Shown piece by piece: positions 1-9,889 of a stretch of 49,404 nucleotides of DNA. The notes beneath the pieces are model-generated. The model was not told the DNA's origin, did no database searches, and saw nothing but the letters and a program-made list of their open reading frames with translations. Origin of the DNA: Candidatus Woesearchaeota archaeon (GTDB taxonomy: Archaea; Nanobdellota; Nanobdellia; Woesearchaeales; GW2011-AR9); assembly GCA_016185625.1 (NCBI GenBank), contig JACPND010000036.1, positions 1-49,404 of the forward strand, written 5' to 3'. The translations under genes were made by a program, and so were the position numbers. The first letter of the stretch is position 1. The number at the start of each line of letters is the position of its first letter.

Positions 1-26
1 TAGCTAAAGCTACACAAATCTAGTGC

Positions 27-67
27 AAGAAGACAAGAGCCTAACGGCTTTTGTTTTTTGTCTTCTT
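27..67. other. Stem-loop (AAGAAGACAA/TTGTCTTCTT, inner AGCC-taac-GGCT)
   Basis: 10-bp perfect inverted repeat with a nested 4-bp stem, at the window start downstream of the 87..686 ORF. Confidence 0.5.
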
Positions 68-86
68 TTCTGAGAAATACGTTAAA

Positions 87-686
87 CTACAAGAATTTTA
101 CGCCACCGGTCATAGACCGGGATGGAAAGACGTATTCTAATAGCATAACTCGGTATCCTGGTATAAACTGATCTATCTTATCAGTCTCCACTTCCAGCGC
201 GCGAATGCCCAGTTTGTTTTCATAATCATAGACTGCCATCACAAACACAGCCATCGGCTTATCTTTATTGTAGGTCGGATCGCTCCAGTTTCGGTTCGAT
301 TCCTCTAAAAGATCAAGAGAATAGCGCTGCGGATTGCGAATGCGGGATGGTAATTCAAAAGCGTCGGTGGTAATCTTTTCATACTCCTCGAATTCGCCAG
401 CCGTCAGGCCTTCTAAATCAATATCTTCGAGCCTCTTCTCGGCGTTATGCTCGTACCGTTTCCTGGTAAGAAGGACGTCCTTCTGGCCTTCGTCGCTCAG
501 TTTAACCAATTCTTGCTTAGAAGGCTTCGGCTGCCCTTCTGCATCTGCCAGCCGTGTCACTAATTCTTCCCTATATAATTCTCGCTCTAAAGCACTCTCG
601 GTAAGAGCAGGACGGCAGGAAGCCAGCAGGCCGCCTAAGGCCAGTCCGCCCAAATACAGACCTGCCCGCTGAAAGAGATTCATCAT
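87..686 (-). CDS. Hypothetical lipoprotein-like secreted protein
   Basis: 199-aa ORF with N-terminal hydrophobic stretch and lipobox-like LLASC. Confidence 0.65.
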   Translation of the reverse strand: MMNLFQRAGLYLGGLALGGLLASCRPALTESALERELYREELVTRLADAEGQPKPSKQELVKLSDEGQKDVLLTRKRYEHNAEKRLEDIDLEGLTAGEFEEYEKITTDAFELPSRIRNPQRYSLDLLEESNRNWSDPTYNKDKPMAVFVMAVYDYENKLGIRALEVETDKIDQFIPGYRVMLLEYVFPSRSMTGGVKFL

Positions 687-816
687 ACTGCTTAAAAGAA
701 GCCGTATTTATAAACATTTCTATTTTTACCACTTTAAAGAGATTAAATTTTTATCCACTCCTCTTCAATAAAATATATAAACCCCGGCTTAACTGCTCCA
801 GAAGAGGTGACCGATC

Positions 817-1134
817 ATGTTCTGTCCAAAATGCGGTTCTATCCTGCGTCCTAAAGACAAAGGCGGCAAAAAAATTTTGTATTGTAGCTGCGGGTTCAGT
901 AAAAATCCCACTGAAGAAGATGTTTCTACCCAAATCAAAGAAACCGCCACCGGAACGAGAAAGATTGAAATCGTCGAAAATATCGATGCGAATCCCAGAG
1001 TCAAAATCCGCTGCGAGAAGTGCGGGAATAATTTAGCTTCGTATTGGACGCAGCAGACACGGGGAGCTGATGAGCCGGAAACGCGCTTCTTCCGCTGCAC
1101 CAAATGCAACCATACCTGGAGAGAGTATGCCTGA
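817..1134 (+). CDS. tfs: Transcription factor S (TFIIS/RPB9-like zinc ribbon)
   Basis: Two CxxC zinc ribbons; C-terminal QTRGADEPETRFFRCTKCNHTWREY is the TFIIS signature. Confidence 0.95.
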   Translation: MFCPKCGSILRPKDKGGKKILYCSCGFSKNPTEEDVSTQIKETATGTRKIEIVENIDANPRVKIRCEKCGNNLASYWTQQTRGADEPETRFFRCTKCNHTWREYA

Positions 1135-1624
1135 GCCAAATGAATTAGTGCAGGCACTTTCCCAGGATTCATTATTTCAACAGTGGCAGCAGCAGCATCC
1201 TGAGGGGTATCTTTCTCATCTATTTTGTGTTCTGGCGCCAGAACCGCAGAATTGGGAATTAGGGCATTATGATCCTGCCACCCAATTAATCACTGTGTTT
1301 GCCCAGCATGAAAATGGCTTTGAGATAAAACCCGCAGATGCGGTCTTCAAGGAAGAACATAACATCGTGGAAAAATTAGAAATAAACAAAGTCCAGATTC
1401 CTGCATCACGTGCTTTAGAACAATTTGCGCAGAAAAAGGAAGAATATTTTCCAAAAGAAGTACTGGGAAACGGCTTTCTGGTCTTGCAGACGCTGCATCA
1501 GAAAATATGCTGGAACTTCACGTTCATCACCAACACCGTGCGCTTCGTCAATCTTAAGATTAATGCGGAGACGGGAGCGGTGGAATCATCGGAGACTATT
1601 GATCTGGTGCAATCTCGCAAGTAA
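1127..1624 (+). CDS. Conserved hypothetical protein
   Basis: ORF 1070..1624 with likely start at MPEPNELV (1127), overlapping the tfs end. Confidence 0.65.
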   Translation: MPEPNELVQALSQDSLFQQWQQQHPEGYLSHLFCVLAPEPQNWELGHYDPATQLITVFAQHENGFEIKPADAVFKEEHNIVEKLEINKVQIPASRALEQFAQKKEEYFPKEVLGNGFLVLQTLHQKICWNFTFITNTVRFVNLKINAETGAVESSETIDLVQSRK

Positions 1625-1891
1625 CAAACCGGCTTCTTATTTCTCTAGTGGTATCCGCTTGCAGAATAGATGTTGCAGGTCAATAGTCTTTAAATAGTAA
1701 AATTAATTTCTATCTACTGATAGATGTGGGAAAAGGGGTGGTAGATTTTGAAAAATCCAATTTCTTTTAAGGCTCAGGCGAAATGCAAGAAGCTGGATGC
1801 TTTTCTTGAAGAAGAGAAAAAAGAGCCGTCAGCATAAAAGAAACCGACGAACAAAGTGACCCTGCCCGATTTCTTTTTGAGGACGCCAACG

Positions 1892-2116
1892 TCATCCTTC
1901 GAGTACTCTGATGATTTTATCTCTGCTCTTTAGTCCTGAGACAATCTCGACTTTAACACGCATTTCTTTCTTGAAGAATTTAATGACTTCTTTATTGGCT
2001 TTATCTTTTTCCGGAGGAGCGTGGATGTATAATCGTAAGTGCTCTCCATCTGCTGCTAATTCGTTCCTGCTGCTATTAGGAATGACACGCAATGAGAATT
2101 GCTTAGAGAGGTTCAT
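1892..2116 (-). CDS. DUF167 / YggU family protein
   Basis: MNLSKQFSLRVIPNSSRNEL...YIHAPPEKDKANKEVIKFF, typical DUF167; start trimmed from ORF 1892..2176. Confidence 0.85.
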   Translation of the reverse strand: MNLSKQFSLRVIPNSSRNELAADGEHLRLYIHAPPEKDKANKEVIKFFKKEMRVKVEIVSGLKSRDKIIRVLEG

Positions 2117-2948
2117 GGATCGCCTCCACCACGTATAAGCGCATCCAGGCCAAAAAGAGCAGGGCCGCCACGACATGAATGATGGATGACGCTAAGGATG
2201 AGGAAACAAGAGATCTCACCGGCCACAGGAGAAGAGTAAGCACGATGGCCGTCAGCAGCATCAATAGTGCTGCTTTCCAGAGTTTCTTCTGATGCAGGCG
2301 GACCAGATGAAATCCCTCGCCAATCGAATTCCAGGCTTTATATTTCTCTGTAAAGACATAATAGATTAAAAATATCCAGATGAAGAACACCAGCATCAAC
2401 AGGAAGGAAACAAGCGCATTCAGATTCTGCAGCACGGCGGTGAGCAGTTGGCTATGCCGGAAATAAAATGTCGGGCTAAGGGAGATCAGGCTCTTGAACA
2501 GAAAGCCAAAAAAAAGCTTAACGATTAAAAATAGGATCCCATACAGCAGAAGCGGAACAATGAGCGCCAGATTAAGCCCATTCCAGCGCCAATAGGTGCT
2601 TTTAGTCAATTTCTTTTCTCGTAACAGATTCCAGATCAATCCCTGCGACCAGGAATAGAAGAAAAGCGCAAACAACAGAAGCAGGATACTACCGGCAAAA
2701 GAGATTACGAAGAACCATTTCAAGTTAGCCATAAATGATGCTAATTGCTCCGGCTGATTCATCAATAACTGCTGTATTTCCTGCGGTGTTTGTCCCTGCA
2801 TCAAAGCGGCGGATTGCTCTTTGACGTATCCTCCAAACCAGGAGAAGATGATGGCAATTGAACCTACCAAAAGAAGATCTATCAGGAAAATCGTCCAGAA
2901 TTTCTCTCCAAGCCTGAATGAATGGAGATATTGGCGGAAGGCGGTCAT
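2103..2948 (-). CDS. Multi-pass membrane protein
   Basis: 281-aa ORF with several hydrophobic segments. Confidence 0.75.
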   Translation of the reverse strand: MTAFRQYLHSFRLGEKFWTIFLIDLLLVGSIAIIFSWFGGYVKEQSAALMQGQTPQEIQQLLMNQPEQLASFMANLKWFFVISFAGSILLLLFALFFYSWSQGLIWNLLREKKLTKSTYWRWNGLNLALIVPLLLYGILFLIVKLFFGFLFKSLISLSPTFYFRHSQLLTAVLQNLNALVSFLLMLVFFIWIFLIYYVFTEKYKAWNSIGEGFHLVRLHQKKLWKAALLMLLTAIVLTLLLWPVRSLVSSSLASSIIHVVAALLFLAWMRLYVVEAIHEPL

Positions 2949-2967
2949 AGGAAAGGGATCATTTTTT

Positions 2968-3125
2968 TAGTATAGCTAATGTGTCAAATATTCGAACATT
3001 ATTCTACACATTTGCTTACAAGAAATGAAGAAACTACTTCATTTCTGTACCAAAAATTGCTTATCAATTTTCGTGTATTAGTAATTGTGAACAAATGTTC
3101 GAAAATAATTCACAATTACTATAAA
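2968..3125. repeat. Hairpin-rich AT element with imperfect terminal inverted repeats (element E)
   Basis: TTCGAACATT...AATGTTCGAA arms; hairpin AGAAATGAAG-6nt-CTTCATTTCT (3021-3046); hairpin AAAATTG/CAATTTT; 12-bp IR AGTAATTGTGAA/TTCACAATTACT (3080-3091/3109-3120). Confidence 0.55.
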
Positions 3126-3293
3126 TAGCGGTTTGCCCCTAAACACTTTCACCTGTACTGCTGGCGGAAGCACATCAAAGACGCTGATGTCAATGCCAGA
3201 AAGCGGCGTTTGTCTTGACGTGCCCTGCGAACCGAACAAATACGCAGCCAGGATGTTTTTGTTTTTCTGCAGTTCTTTTGCGAAAGGGAACAT
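3078..3293 (-). pseudogene. Truncated MNT-type nucleotidyltransferase
   Basis: AAYLFGSQGTSRQTPLSGIDISV resembles the MNT motif GSxxxG..SDxD; reading frame runs into the hairpin element at its 3' end. Confidence 0.6.
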
Positions 3294-3407
3294 AGGCAGT
3301 GAGGGAGGAGTATTCTATATAAATATTTCTACCACCTCCTCGATAGTGGCGGCCATTAATTTTTGAACATGTATGGTCGGTTCCTTTTTGAGTTAAGGAA
3401 TTATACA

Positions 3408-3770
3408 CTACACCTTCCTTACCAGAAAACCATCGTTCGAAATAGGAAGAATTTTCACCGGCGTTCCTGGCTTTAAATGAATGTGCTCTGCCAACTCTGC
3501 CGGAATGCCTACCACCAAACTTCTTCCACTTATGGTAACCTTTCGTTGAAACCCAAAAGCATATTCTTTCAGTTCGTCTGTTCTCATTTCCATCTCTTTT
3601 GCTTGCTCTTCCGTAAAAAATAGTTGAGCACAAGTCTGGCATTTGTACCCCTGAACATGATGAAGCGGCAACCCTTCTTCAAATTCATATTGAGGAATGG
3701 AAACTAACCTCATTTCCTTATCGCATTTTGCGCACAAAATACCTTCCACATTTTCTTTTAATTTTGCCAT
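3408..3770 (-). CDS. YgiT-type zinc finger plus AbrB/SpoVT-type domain antitoxin
   Basis: CxxC...CxxC followed by RKVTISGRSLVVGIPAELAEHIHLKPGTPVKI (AbrB fold). Confidence 0.8.
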   Translation of the reverse strand: MAKLKENVEGILCAKCDKEMRLVSIPQYEFEEGLPLHHVQGYKCQTCAQLFFTEEQAKEMEMRTDELKEYAFGFQRKVTISGRSLVVGIPAELAEHIHLKPGTPVKILPISNDGFLVRKV

Positions 3771-4000
3771 GTTTTTTTCCTCCTTATCGGGTAGGCGGTA
3801 ATTACTTTTTCTTCTTCGTTTTCGTAGGCATAAATGATTACTATTTTCTTATCTTTAGCATCGAGTTCCTTGCCGTAGCGTAGTTCTCCTCTCACTACTT
3901 GTTTGATTATAAGCTTCCCGTATCTTAGACAATGCTCAACTTCTTCTTCGCTGAGATCACTATGCTCCATCTCATCTCGGGCATGAGCAGTGATAATCAT
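3758..4000 (-). CDS. DUF4258-type toxin
   Basis: HARDEMEHSDLSEEEVEHCLRYGKLI...KIVIIYAY; overlaps the antitoxin gene start. Confidence 0.75.
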   Translation of the reverse strand: MIITAHARDEMEHSDLSEEEVEHCLRYGKLIIKQVVRGELRYGKELDAKDKKIVIIYAYENEEEKVITAYPIRRKKTWQN

Positions 4001-4066
4001 GATAGTTCACTTACCAAGTAAGTGCTTTTCTTTATAAATATTTCTGAGAAGATTACCTTGAAACAA

Positions 4067-7000
4067 TTACCAATCCGTATTTCTTCCCACCTGCCCGGAG
4101 GACACTCTCACTGAGCCGCCGCTTCCGGGCTTGCCGGCATTCTTCCAGTTGACTTGTCCAACGGAAGAGATATCGGTATCGAAGCAGACATCAGGTATAG
4201 GATCTGACCCGAAGCCGAAAGTGGGTTGGGTATTCGGCGCCTGATTCCATTTAATGCAGGCCTTACTATATTCCTTGGGAGAATATTGAATGATCAAATC
4301 ACGGTCGCCTTCTCCATTCTTTAACTGGATTGGTCCGGCGGTATCGCCTTGGTAATTATAAATGGGGATAGAAGAACTGCCATCTTCGGGATAGAGAAGG
4401 ACGTTGAAAGAGACGGCCACGCCATTTTCATCGATGAGAGGCGTAAGCGTTTCATCTCTCGGGGCTGTCACTCCCCAAGTCACTTTATAGAAATAGGCTT
4501 GCTCTGGTGTCTCTGCTCCTCCTTTATAGCAGAATTGGTCTTCCCGGCATTGTAATTGGCGCGCACAGATGGATGGCTCTTCTGCTTCTTCATCGGGATT
4601 CTGCTCGCAGAGAGTAGGAGAAGGTTTTTCCGAGCGTTCAATCTGGATGCTCGCCACAGCCTGATACGTTCCGGAGACAGTTTTTATCATGCCGACACCT
4701 TCCGGCTCGATGTCGTAATGGCTTTCGCAAATCGTCGAAGGGAACCAGTTGCTGCCGAGGAGAGGGGCAAAGGACTCGTCTGATGTTCTCTTCCAGTCCT
4801 GATACCAGTTGAAGTCTTGAAACAGGAAATTGCTCAACGCTGGATAGGATTTGACGGACTGGGTGACGGCGTAGACAGTTTGAAGTCCGGCACGAGCACT
4901 CACTACCCAGCCTTGGGAGAGCGTGTAGACGTTTTGCACGTTTTCCTTCTGGCTTTCTGTACATCCAGCACAATCCTGCTTTACTGTCTTTACTGTCTTT
5001 TCTGTTTTATCCTGTTTAGGAGAAATAGTGGTGATGGTGAACTCTCCGGTATATTTACCCTGCGTATCTACGTTTGCCGTAATTATTTCTCGAGTGCCAT
5101 CTTTGGTTGTTTCCACCCCTTCAAAGTTTCCGGTGACAGCATTGAATAATTCGATTTCCTTGACTGTTCTCGTCGCTTCTGATCCTTCCAGATCAAATTT
5201 TTCAAGCTGTTGTCGGTTATCAGGCAGCGTACGTGTCCCTCCCGTCGCGACGAAGCAGCCATTTTTTTCTTTACAGCCACCTTTGCCGTTCTGGTAGTAG
5301 TCGCCTTCCCGCTCGCTCTTTTCCTTGGTTAATGTATTCGTGACAGTTTGTGTTAAGGTTTTGAAATTGGTGTTGGTGATTAAAGACTGAGATAGTTGAA
5401 GCTGGCCCAGAGGCTTATCTTTTTCTTTTTCCTCTTGAGTGGCATAGTAGGTCAGCCCTTTGGTGAGTGAACCCGCAGCCAACTCTTCACCAATATAGAT
5501 TACAGAGCCATCCACCTGTATCGTTTTTTGTTCTTTCTGAGACACACCTTGCCGCGCTAGTTCCACACTCCCCTGCCTGAAGACGGTCGTGGATTTCTCG
5601 TTGTCCGGTACTTTTTCCTCATCCACCACTTTTTCCAAATCATAGATAATCGTCGTCAGACCGGTCTTATCAGTATGGGAAGTTATTGACCCGCCAACAT
5701 TCAACGCGATTAGCGTCGTGCCGTCTTCTTCTTTATTAGATTCTCCCCAGTCAATTAGGTTTTTATAATTCTCATAGTCTTTCCCCAGAATCTGTTGTAC
5801 TTCATAAGAAAATTTTACTGATGGCCCCTTGATGGCGGCACTCTCTTGAGGAATCTGTGTTCCGCCAAGAGCAATTGGTTGGGGAATAATTTTTCCATCT
5901 GTACCAAAGCAGCCTTCACTGACAGTACAAGTACACTCTCTTTCTTGACATTGCCAGCCGGAAAGATATGGCGTGGGTGTAATTCTTTTTACATTTAATC
6001 CCTCCGCCCACTCATATCCTTCTTTCTTCTCAAAAACTCCAGATACTCCACTATATTGTATCCCCTCTACTTCATTCCCTTGCGAGTCCCAAAGCTTATC
6101 GTCGTCATACCAATAGATTCTCTTTTCCCTCACTTCAAATACAAAATCAGCCGTTGCTGACACTTCTCCCGGCCTTAACTTAGCAATGTCTGCGGCGTCA
6201 AGTTCTATATTCTTGTTTCCATCTTCCGAGAAAAGTTTTTGCTTTTTTGGATCGTAGAATACATTTTTGTCATTGAGTTGACCTACGAATTGAAGTGGAG
6301 AAGGTACGGGTGCCGTTGCTGCCACTTCTTCAACAGCTACTTCCAATTGTGTTTGCATCTCTTTTTCCTTTATACCATCAAGCTCAGATTCTAGTTCTAT
6401 TTTCTTCTGGTTCAGCTCGTCAATCTTTTGCTGCCTATCAAGACTTTCAAAAGCAGACTGCAAATCATCTGTCTCTGCTTCAACTTTCTTCACTTCTTCC
6501 TGGAGTGCATTCTTTTCCATTTGCTGCGCTACGGCAGAAACAGCACTCCCCAGTTGTTGTAACTTAGCCACGGTTGCTGCTTTCTGTACTTCCTCTCTCC
6601 CCTTCTTTTCCAAATCTAACTGAATATCTTCGAGTTCCTGCTGGGATTGGATTAGCTTCGCAAACTGCTCATTCTCGGCGTCTGTTCGTTTTTTTTGCTC
6701 TAGACTATCTATTACCGCTTTAGTGGTCGCGAGTGTTTTTTCCACGGCTTTTTTAGCTTTTTCTTGGTCTTCATCAAATTGTACCGCGGCTGCATTGAAT
6801 TCCGTTTCCGTTGCCAACAACTCTTCCAAGTCCTTTTGAGAAATTTCCTGCGGGACAGCCGCCGGCTTTTGAGCAGCTAATGCCTTCTGCATTGCTGTAT
6901 CATAACCCGATCCTGGTTCTGCTGCCTTTTTCAGTAGTGTTTGGTCAGAAACGTACTTGCCTTCAGCATCGAATAAGAGGCCTTGAGCATCAGTATAGAT

Positions 7001-8011
7001 ACTTTGTTTGTTGCCTTTTGAATCCAGAAATTCCCCCACAAAAAACGCATCATTGGCGGTATAGTCCTTTGGTTTTATTTTCTCAGGCGGTTTGCTTACA
7101 GCTTTTGGAAGTGGCATTGGTTTCTTTGCCTCGGCTGTTGGAGAAATTTCCTGCGGGACAGCCGCTGGCTTTTGAGCAGCTAATGCCTTCTGCATTGCTG
7201 TATCATAACCCGATCCTGGTTCTGCTACCGTTTTCAGTAGTGTTTTGTCAGAAACGTAATTGCCTTCAGCATCGTATAAGCGGCCTAGAACATCAGTATA
7301 GATAATTTGTTTGTTGCTTTTTGAATCTGTAAATTCTCCAACCAAATAAGCATCATTGGCGGTATAGTCCTTTGGTTTTATTTTCTCGGGTGCTGCTTTT
7401 GGAACCGGGGTTGGAGTTGCCACTTGTTGAGCCGGAGCTGCGGGAGGAGGCGCTCTTTTGGATTCTATCACTATCACTATTGGTTCAGGAAGATTTGTCA
7501 CATCACCCCACTGTTGTCCCTTATCATCAGGAATCTTAACTGTTTCAGGAAATTGCATAGGCCATTCCTCTAATGGTTTACCAGTAACTATTGTGTTTGT
7601 ATTTATGTCCAGTGTCCCTTTCCGTTCACCAACCTTTTCCATTCCAGAAATGGATTGTTTATATACCACTTGAGTATCGCCTTTTTTAGCGACCCAGTAA
7701 TAATTATCATTATTGTCTTTATAACTCTTCAACTGGCCTTGTGCTGTTACGACAGGATACGACTTACCGCTTTTTATTATCCTCACTTCTGTTAGCGTCA
7801 CTGCCTCAGCCGCTGCCTTCCCCGCCAACGCCCCCCGGTCAAACCATCCTTTTCCTGCCCTATTCTCCGGATTTCCCCACAAGAAACAGCTGATGGAACC
7901 CCAAAAGCCGGAACAAGATGATTTCTCTTCCGATTCAGCCTGAGCTACAGTCAAGAGAGGAGTAAGTAACAAAACAAGTACCAATACGCTCACTAACCTC
8001 TTTTTGCTCAT
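4067..8011 (-). CDS. Giant secreted protein (1314 aa) with coiled coil and ~101-aa tandem repeats
   Basis: Signal peptide plus CSGFWGSISCFLWGNPENRAGKGWFDRGALAGKA leader; long uninterrupted ORF. Confidence 0.9.
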   Translation of the reverse strand: MSKKRLVSVLVLVLLLTPLLTVAQAESEEKSSCSGFWGSISCFLWGNPENRAGKGWFDRGALAGKAAAEAVTLTEVRIIKSGKSYPVVTAQGQLKSYKDNNDNYYWVAKKGDTQVVYKQSISGMEKVGERKGTLDINTNTIVTGKPLEEWPMQFPETVKIPDDKGQQWGDVTNLPEPIVIVIESKRAPPPAAPAQQVATPTPVPKAAPEKIKPKDYTANDAYLVGEFTDSKSNKQIIYTDVLGRLYDAEGNYVSDKTLLKTVAEPGSGYDTAMQKALAAQKPAAVPQEISPTAEAKKPMPLPKAVSKPPEKIKPKDYTANDAFFVGEFLDSKGNKQSIYTDAQGLLFDAEGKYVSDQTLLKKAAEPGSGYDTAMQKALAAQKPAAVPQEISQKDLEELLATETEFNAAAVQFDEDQEKAKKAVEKTLATTKAVIDSLEQKKRTDAENEQFAKLIQSQQELEDIQLDLEKKGREEVQKAATVAKLQQLGSAVSAVAQQMEKNALQEEVKKVEAETDDLQSAFESLDRQQKIDELNQKKIELESELDGIKEKEMQTQLEVAVEEVAATAPVPSPLQFVGQLNDKNVFYDPKKQKLFSEDGNKNIELDAADIAKLRPGEVSATADFVFEVREKRIYWYDDDKLWDSQGNEVEGIQYSGVSGVFEKKEGYEWAEGLNVKRITPTPYLSGWQCQERECTCTVSEGCFGTDGKIIPQPIALGGTQIPQESAAIKGPSVKFSYEVQQILGKDYENYKNLIDWGESNKEEDGTTLIALNVGGSITSHTDKTGLTTIIYDLEKVVDEEKVPDNEKSTTVFRQGSVELARQGVSQKEQKTIQVDGSVIYIGEELAAGSLTKGLTYYATQEEKEKDKPLGQLQLSQSLITNTNFKTLTQTVTNTLTKEKSEREGDYYQNGKGGCKEKNGCFVATGGTRTLPDNRQQLEKFDLEGSEATRTVKEIELFNAVTGNFEGVETTKDGTREIITANVDTQGKYTGEFTITTISPKQDKTEKTVKTVKQDCAGCTESQKENVQNVYTLSQGWVVSARAGLQTVYAVTQSVKSYPALSNFLFQDFNWYQDWKRTSDESFAPLLGSNWFPSTICESHYDIEPEGVGMIKTVSGTYQAVASIQIERSEKPSPTLCEQNPDEEAEEPSICARQLQCREDQFCYKGGAETPEQAYFYKVTWGVTAPRDETLTPLIDENGVAVSFNVLLYPEDGSSSIPIYNYQGDTAGPIQLKNGEGDRDLIIQYSPKEYSKACIKWNQAPNTQPTFGFGSDPIPDVCFDTDISSVGQVNWKNAGKPGSGGSVRVSSGQVGRNTDW
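6838..7443 (-). repeat. Two tandem ~303-nt coding repeats in the giant protein
   Basis: KIKPKDYTANDA..VGEF.DSK.NKQ.IYTD..G.L.DAEG.YVSD.TLLK.AEPGSGYDTAMQKALAAQKPAAVPQEIS occurs twice; gagaaatttcctgcgggacagccgc at 6838 and 7141. Confidence 0.9.
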
Positions 8012-8039
8012 CTTTTCCTCTTAGGATATGAATTAGTAT

Positions 8040-9050
8040 TTAAATTAGTTTCCGTACTTCTTGGACTAATTCCTCTTTGGTGGGAAGACATAATTTATAT
8101 TTCGACGCAAAGATATGCTTATTATCTTCTGGAAGGGTATATCTAACGATTGCCTCTTTCTTGTCTGCACATAACAAAATGCCTAAAGTAGGATTCTCAT
8201 CTTGCTGTTTAACCTGCTGGTTGTAATAGTTAACGTACATTTGTAACTGGCCTAAATCCTGATGGGTTAATTTCCCCACTTTAATCTCTAAGATAACAAA
8301 GCATCGTAAGATTCTATTATTAAGAACCAAATCAAGATAGAAGTGTTCATCTTCTATGGTTATTCTCTGTTGTTGAGAAACAAACATAAATCCTTTCCCA
8401 AACTCTAAGAGAAAATCATTTAAATTGTTGATGATGGCTTCTTCTAAAGAGGTTTCAGTATATTTTTCAGAAGGCCCTACATTTAAAAATTCCAAAACAT
8501 AAGGGTCTTTAACAATATCTTCCGCTTTATTCACCATCTGGCCTTTCTCAGCAAGTTCGAGAACTCCTTTTTTGTCTTTACTTAAAGAGAGACGTTCAAA
8601 CAACATAGAATTAATTTGTCGATCTAATTCTCGTACGCTCCACTTCTCTTTATCCGCTTCCATTATATAAAATTGCCGAGCTTGCTTGTCTTCTACCCGC
8701 ATAAGTAGGCAGTAATGGTTCCACGACAATTTCCAAGACAGTGTCGCGGATTTTGGAAAAAGAAGATAGAATTTCCGCATTCTTTCCAGATTATCGCGGG
8801 AAAACCCTTTTCCGTATTTTCTCCCCAAATCCAAAGCTAGGGTATCCAGAAGTTGACTTCCATATGTCGCTTTTTCTTTTCCCTGTTGTTGAAATTCAAT
8901 GATGTATTTACCTATTTGCCAGTAGGCGGTAATAAGAGTTTGGTTTATGTGGGAATAAATCTTCTTTCTAGCTTCAATTAAAAGAGAGCCCACTGATTCT
9001 ATTAAATGCTGGTAAGTTTTAGATAAAATTACTCTGTTTTTTCTTTTCAT
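8040..9050 (-). CDS. DUF1016/YhcG-family PDDEXK nuclease-like protein (copy 1)
   Basis: N-terminal ...LIEARKKIYSHINQTLITAYWQIGKYI and C-terminal FYLDLVLNNRILRCFVILEIKVGKLTHQDLGQLQMYVNYY. Confidence 0.9.
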   Translation of the reverse strand: MKRKNRVILSKTYQHLIESVGSLLIEARKKIYSHINQTLITAYWQIGKYIIEFQQQGKEKATYGSQLLDTLALDLGRKYGKGFSRDNLERMRKFYLLFPKSATLSWKLSWNHYCLLMRVEDKQARQFYIMEADKEKWSVRELDRQINSMLFERLSLSKDKKGVLELAEKGQMVNKAEDIVKDPYVLEFLNVGPSEKYTETSLEEAIINNLNDFLLEFGKGFMFVSQQQRITIEDEHFYLDLVLNNRILRCFVILEIKVGKLTHQDLGQLQMYVNYYNQQVKQQDENPTLGILLCADKKEAIVRYTLPEDNKHIFASKYKLCLPTKEELVQEVRKLI

Positions 9051-9063
9051 TCTAAACCCCCTT

Positions 9064-9246
9064 TTACTTTCCCGCCGCTCCCCTTTCAAACCAGCCCTTC
9101 CCGGCTCTCGCTTCGGAACTGCCGAAGAAGAACTTCCCGACTTTGCACCAGAAACTGCACTCTTTAGTCTGCGTTTCTTCCTGTGCCAGAACAAAGAATG
9201 AACTAAGCAACACCAGAAGTACAAACATCACCATTGCTTTTTTCAT
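9064..9246 (-). CDS. Orphan secreted leader ORF L5
   Basis: MKKAMVMFVLLVLLSSFFVLAQEETQTKECSFWCKVGKFFFGSSEARAGKGWFERGAAGK*; homologous to the giant-protein N-terminus. Confidence 0.8.
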   Translation of the reverse strand: MKKAMVMFVLLVLLSSFFVLAQEETQTKECSFWCKVGKFFFGSSEARAGKGWFERGAAGK

Positions 9247-9247
9247 A

Positions 9248-9889
9248 TTATACCCTCGCAATCCAAAGGTCGGTTCTTTTATACTGAACGTTCGTATCTT
9301 TAAGCAATTTTGTGAATATTCCTGCCCTCCTAAATGGGACTATAATCACAGCCATACCCGCCTTCCAGCCATTATACTTTTGTACTAGGCCAATACTTTT
9401 TGAAGTATATTTCTTCCTTTTATATTCTTTTTCTGTCATGTGACCATAGAGGATTCTCGTAAGCCTGGTTCTCATTCCCTGAGGACAGTTAGTCGTATCA
9501 TACTGGATGAGCGAATATGGTTCTAATCGTAATTTTCCAGCTTGCACTTCCAGCCGCGTTCCATATAACACAATTCCTTCTTTCATGACATTTTCAATAA
9601 AATTAGGGTCTAAGCCAGAAAATTGCCTGTCGGTTAAGATGCTTTGAATAGTTAGATTATATTTTCTTCCTATTTTCATCAGAATTTGATTTAATTCTTT
9701 CTTTGCTCCTTTTTTCTCCAGAACAAGTAAAATATCAAGGTCTGACCGCGAGTCTGCTTCCCCCCTGGCAACGGAACCAAAGAGGATAATGGCGACCACG
9801 CTTTCGATAGTAGAAAGCTCCTGGGCTAACTCAAACACGATTTCACGAAATTTGGCCGGAATCATTTTCTTAGTATTAGTATTACGCAT
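9248..9889 (-). CDS. MNT nucleotidyltransferase (HEPN partner)
   Basis: VVAIILFGSVARGEADSRSDLDILLVL. Confidence 0.9.
   Translation of the reverse strand: MRNTNTKKMIPAKFREIVFELAQELSTIESVVAIILFGSVARGEADSRSDLDILLVLEKKGAKKELNQILMKIGRKYNLTIQSILTDRQFSGLDPNFIENVMKEGIVLYGTRLEVQAGKLRLEPYSLIQYDTTNCPQGMRTRLTRILYGHMTEKEYKRKKYTSKSIGLVQKYNGWKAGMAVIIVPFRRAGIFTKLLKDTNVQYKRTDLWIARV

Noticed and set aside
1748-1838. Tiny TTG-start ORF (LKNPISFKAQAKCKKLDAFLEEEKKEPSA)
   Set aside because: Too short and without homology to call from sequence alone.
6811-7305. 164-aa plus-strand ORF containing an internal repeat
   Set aside because: Antisense shadow of the tandem repeats in the giant protein.
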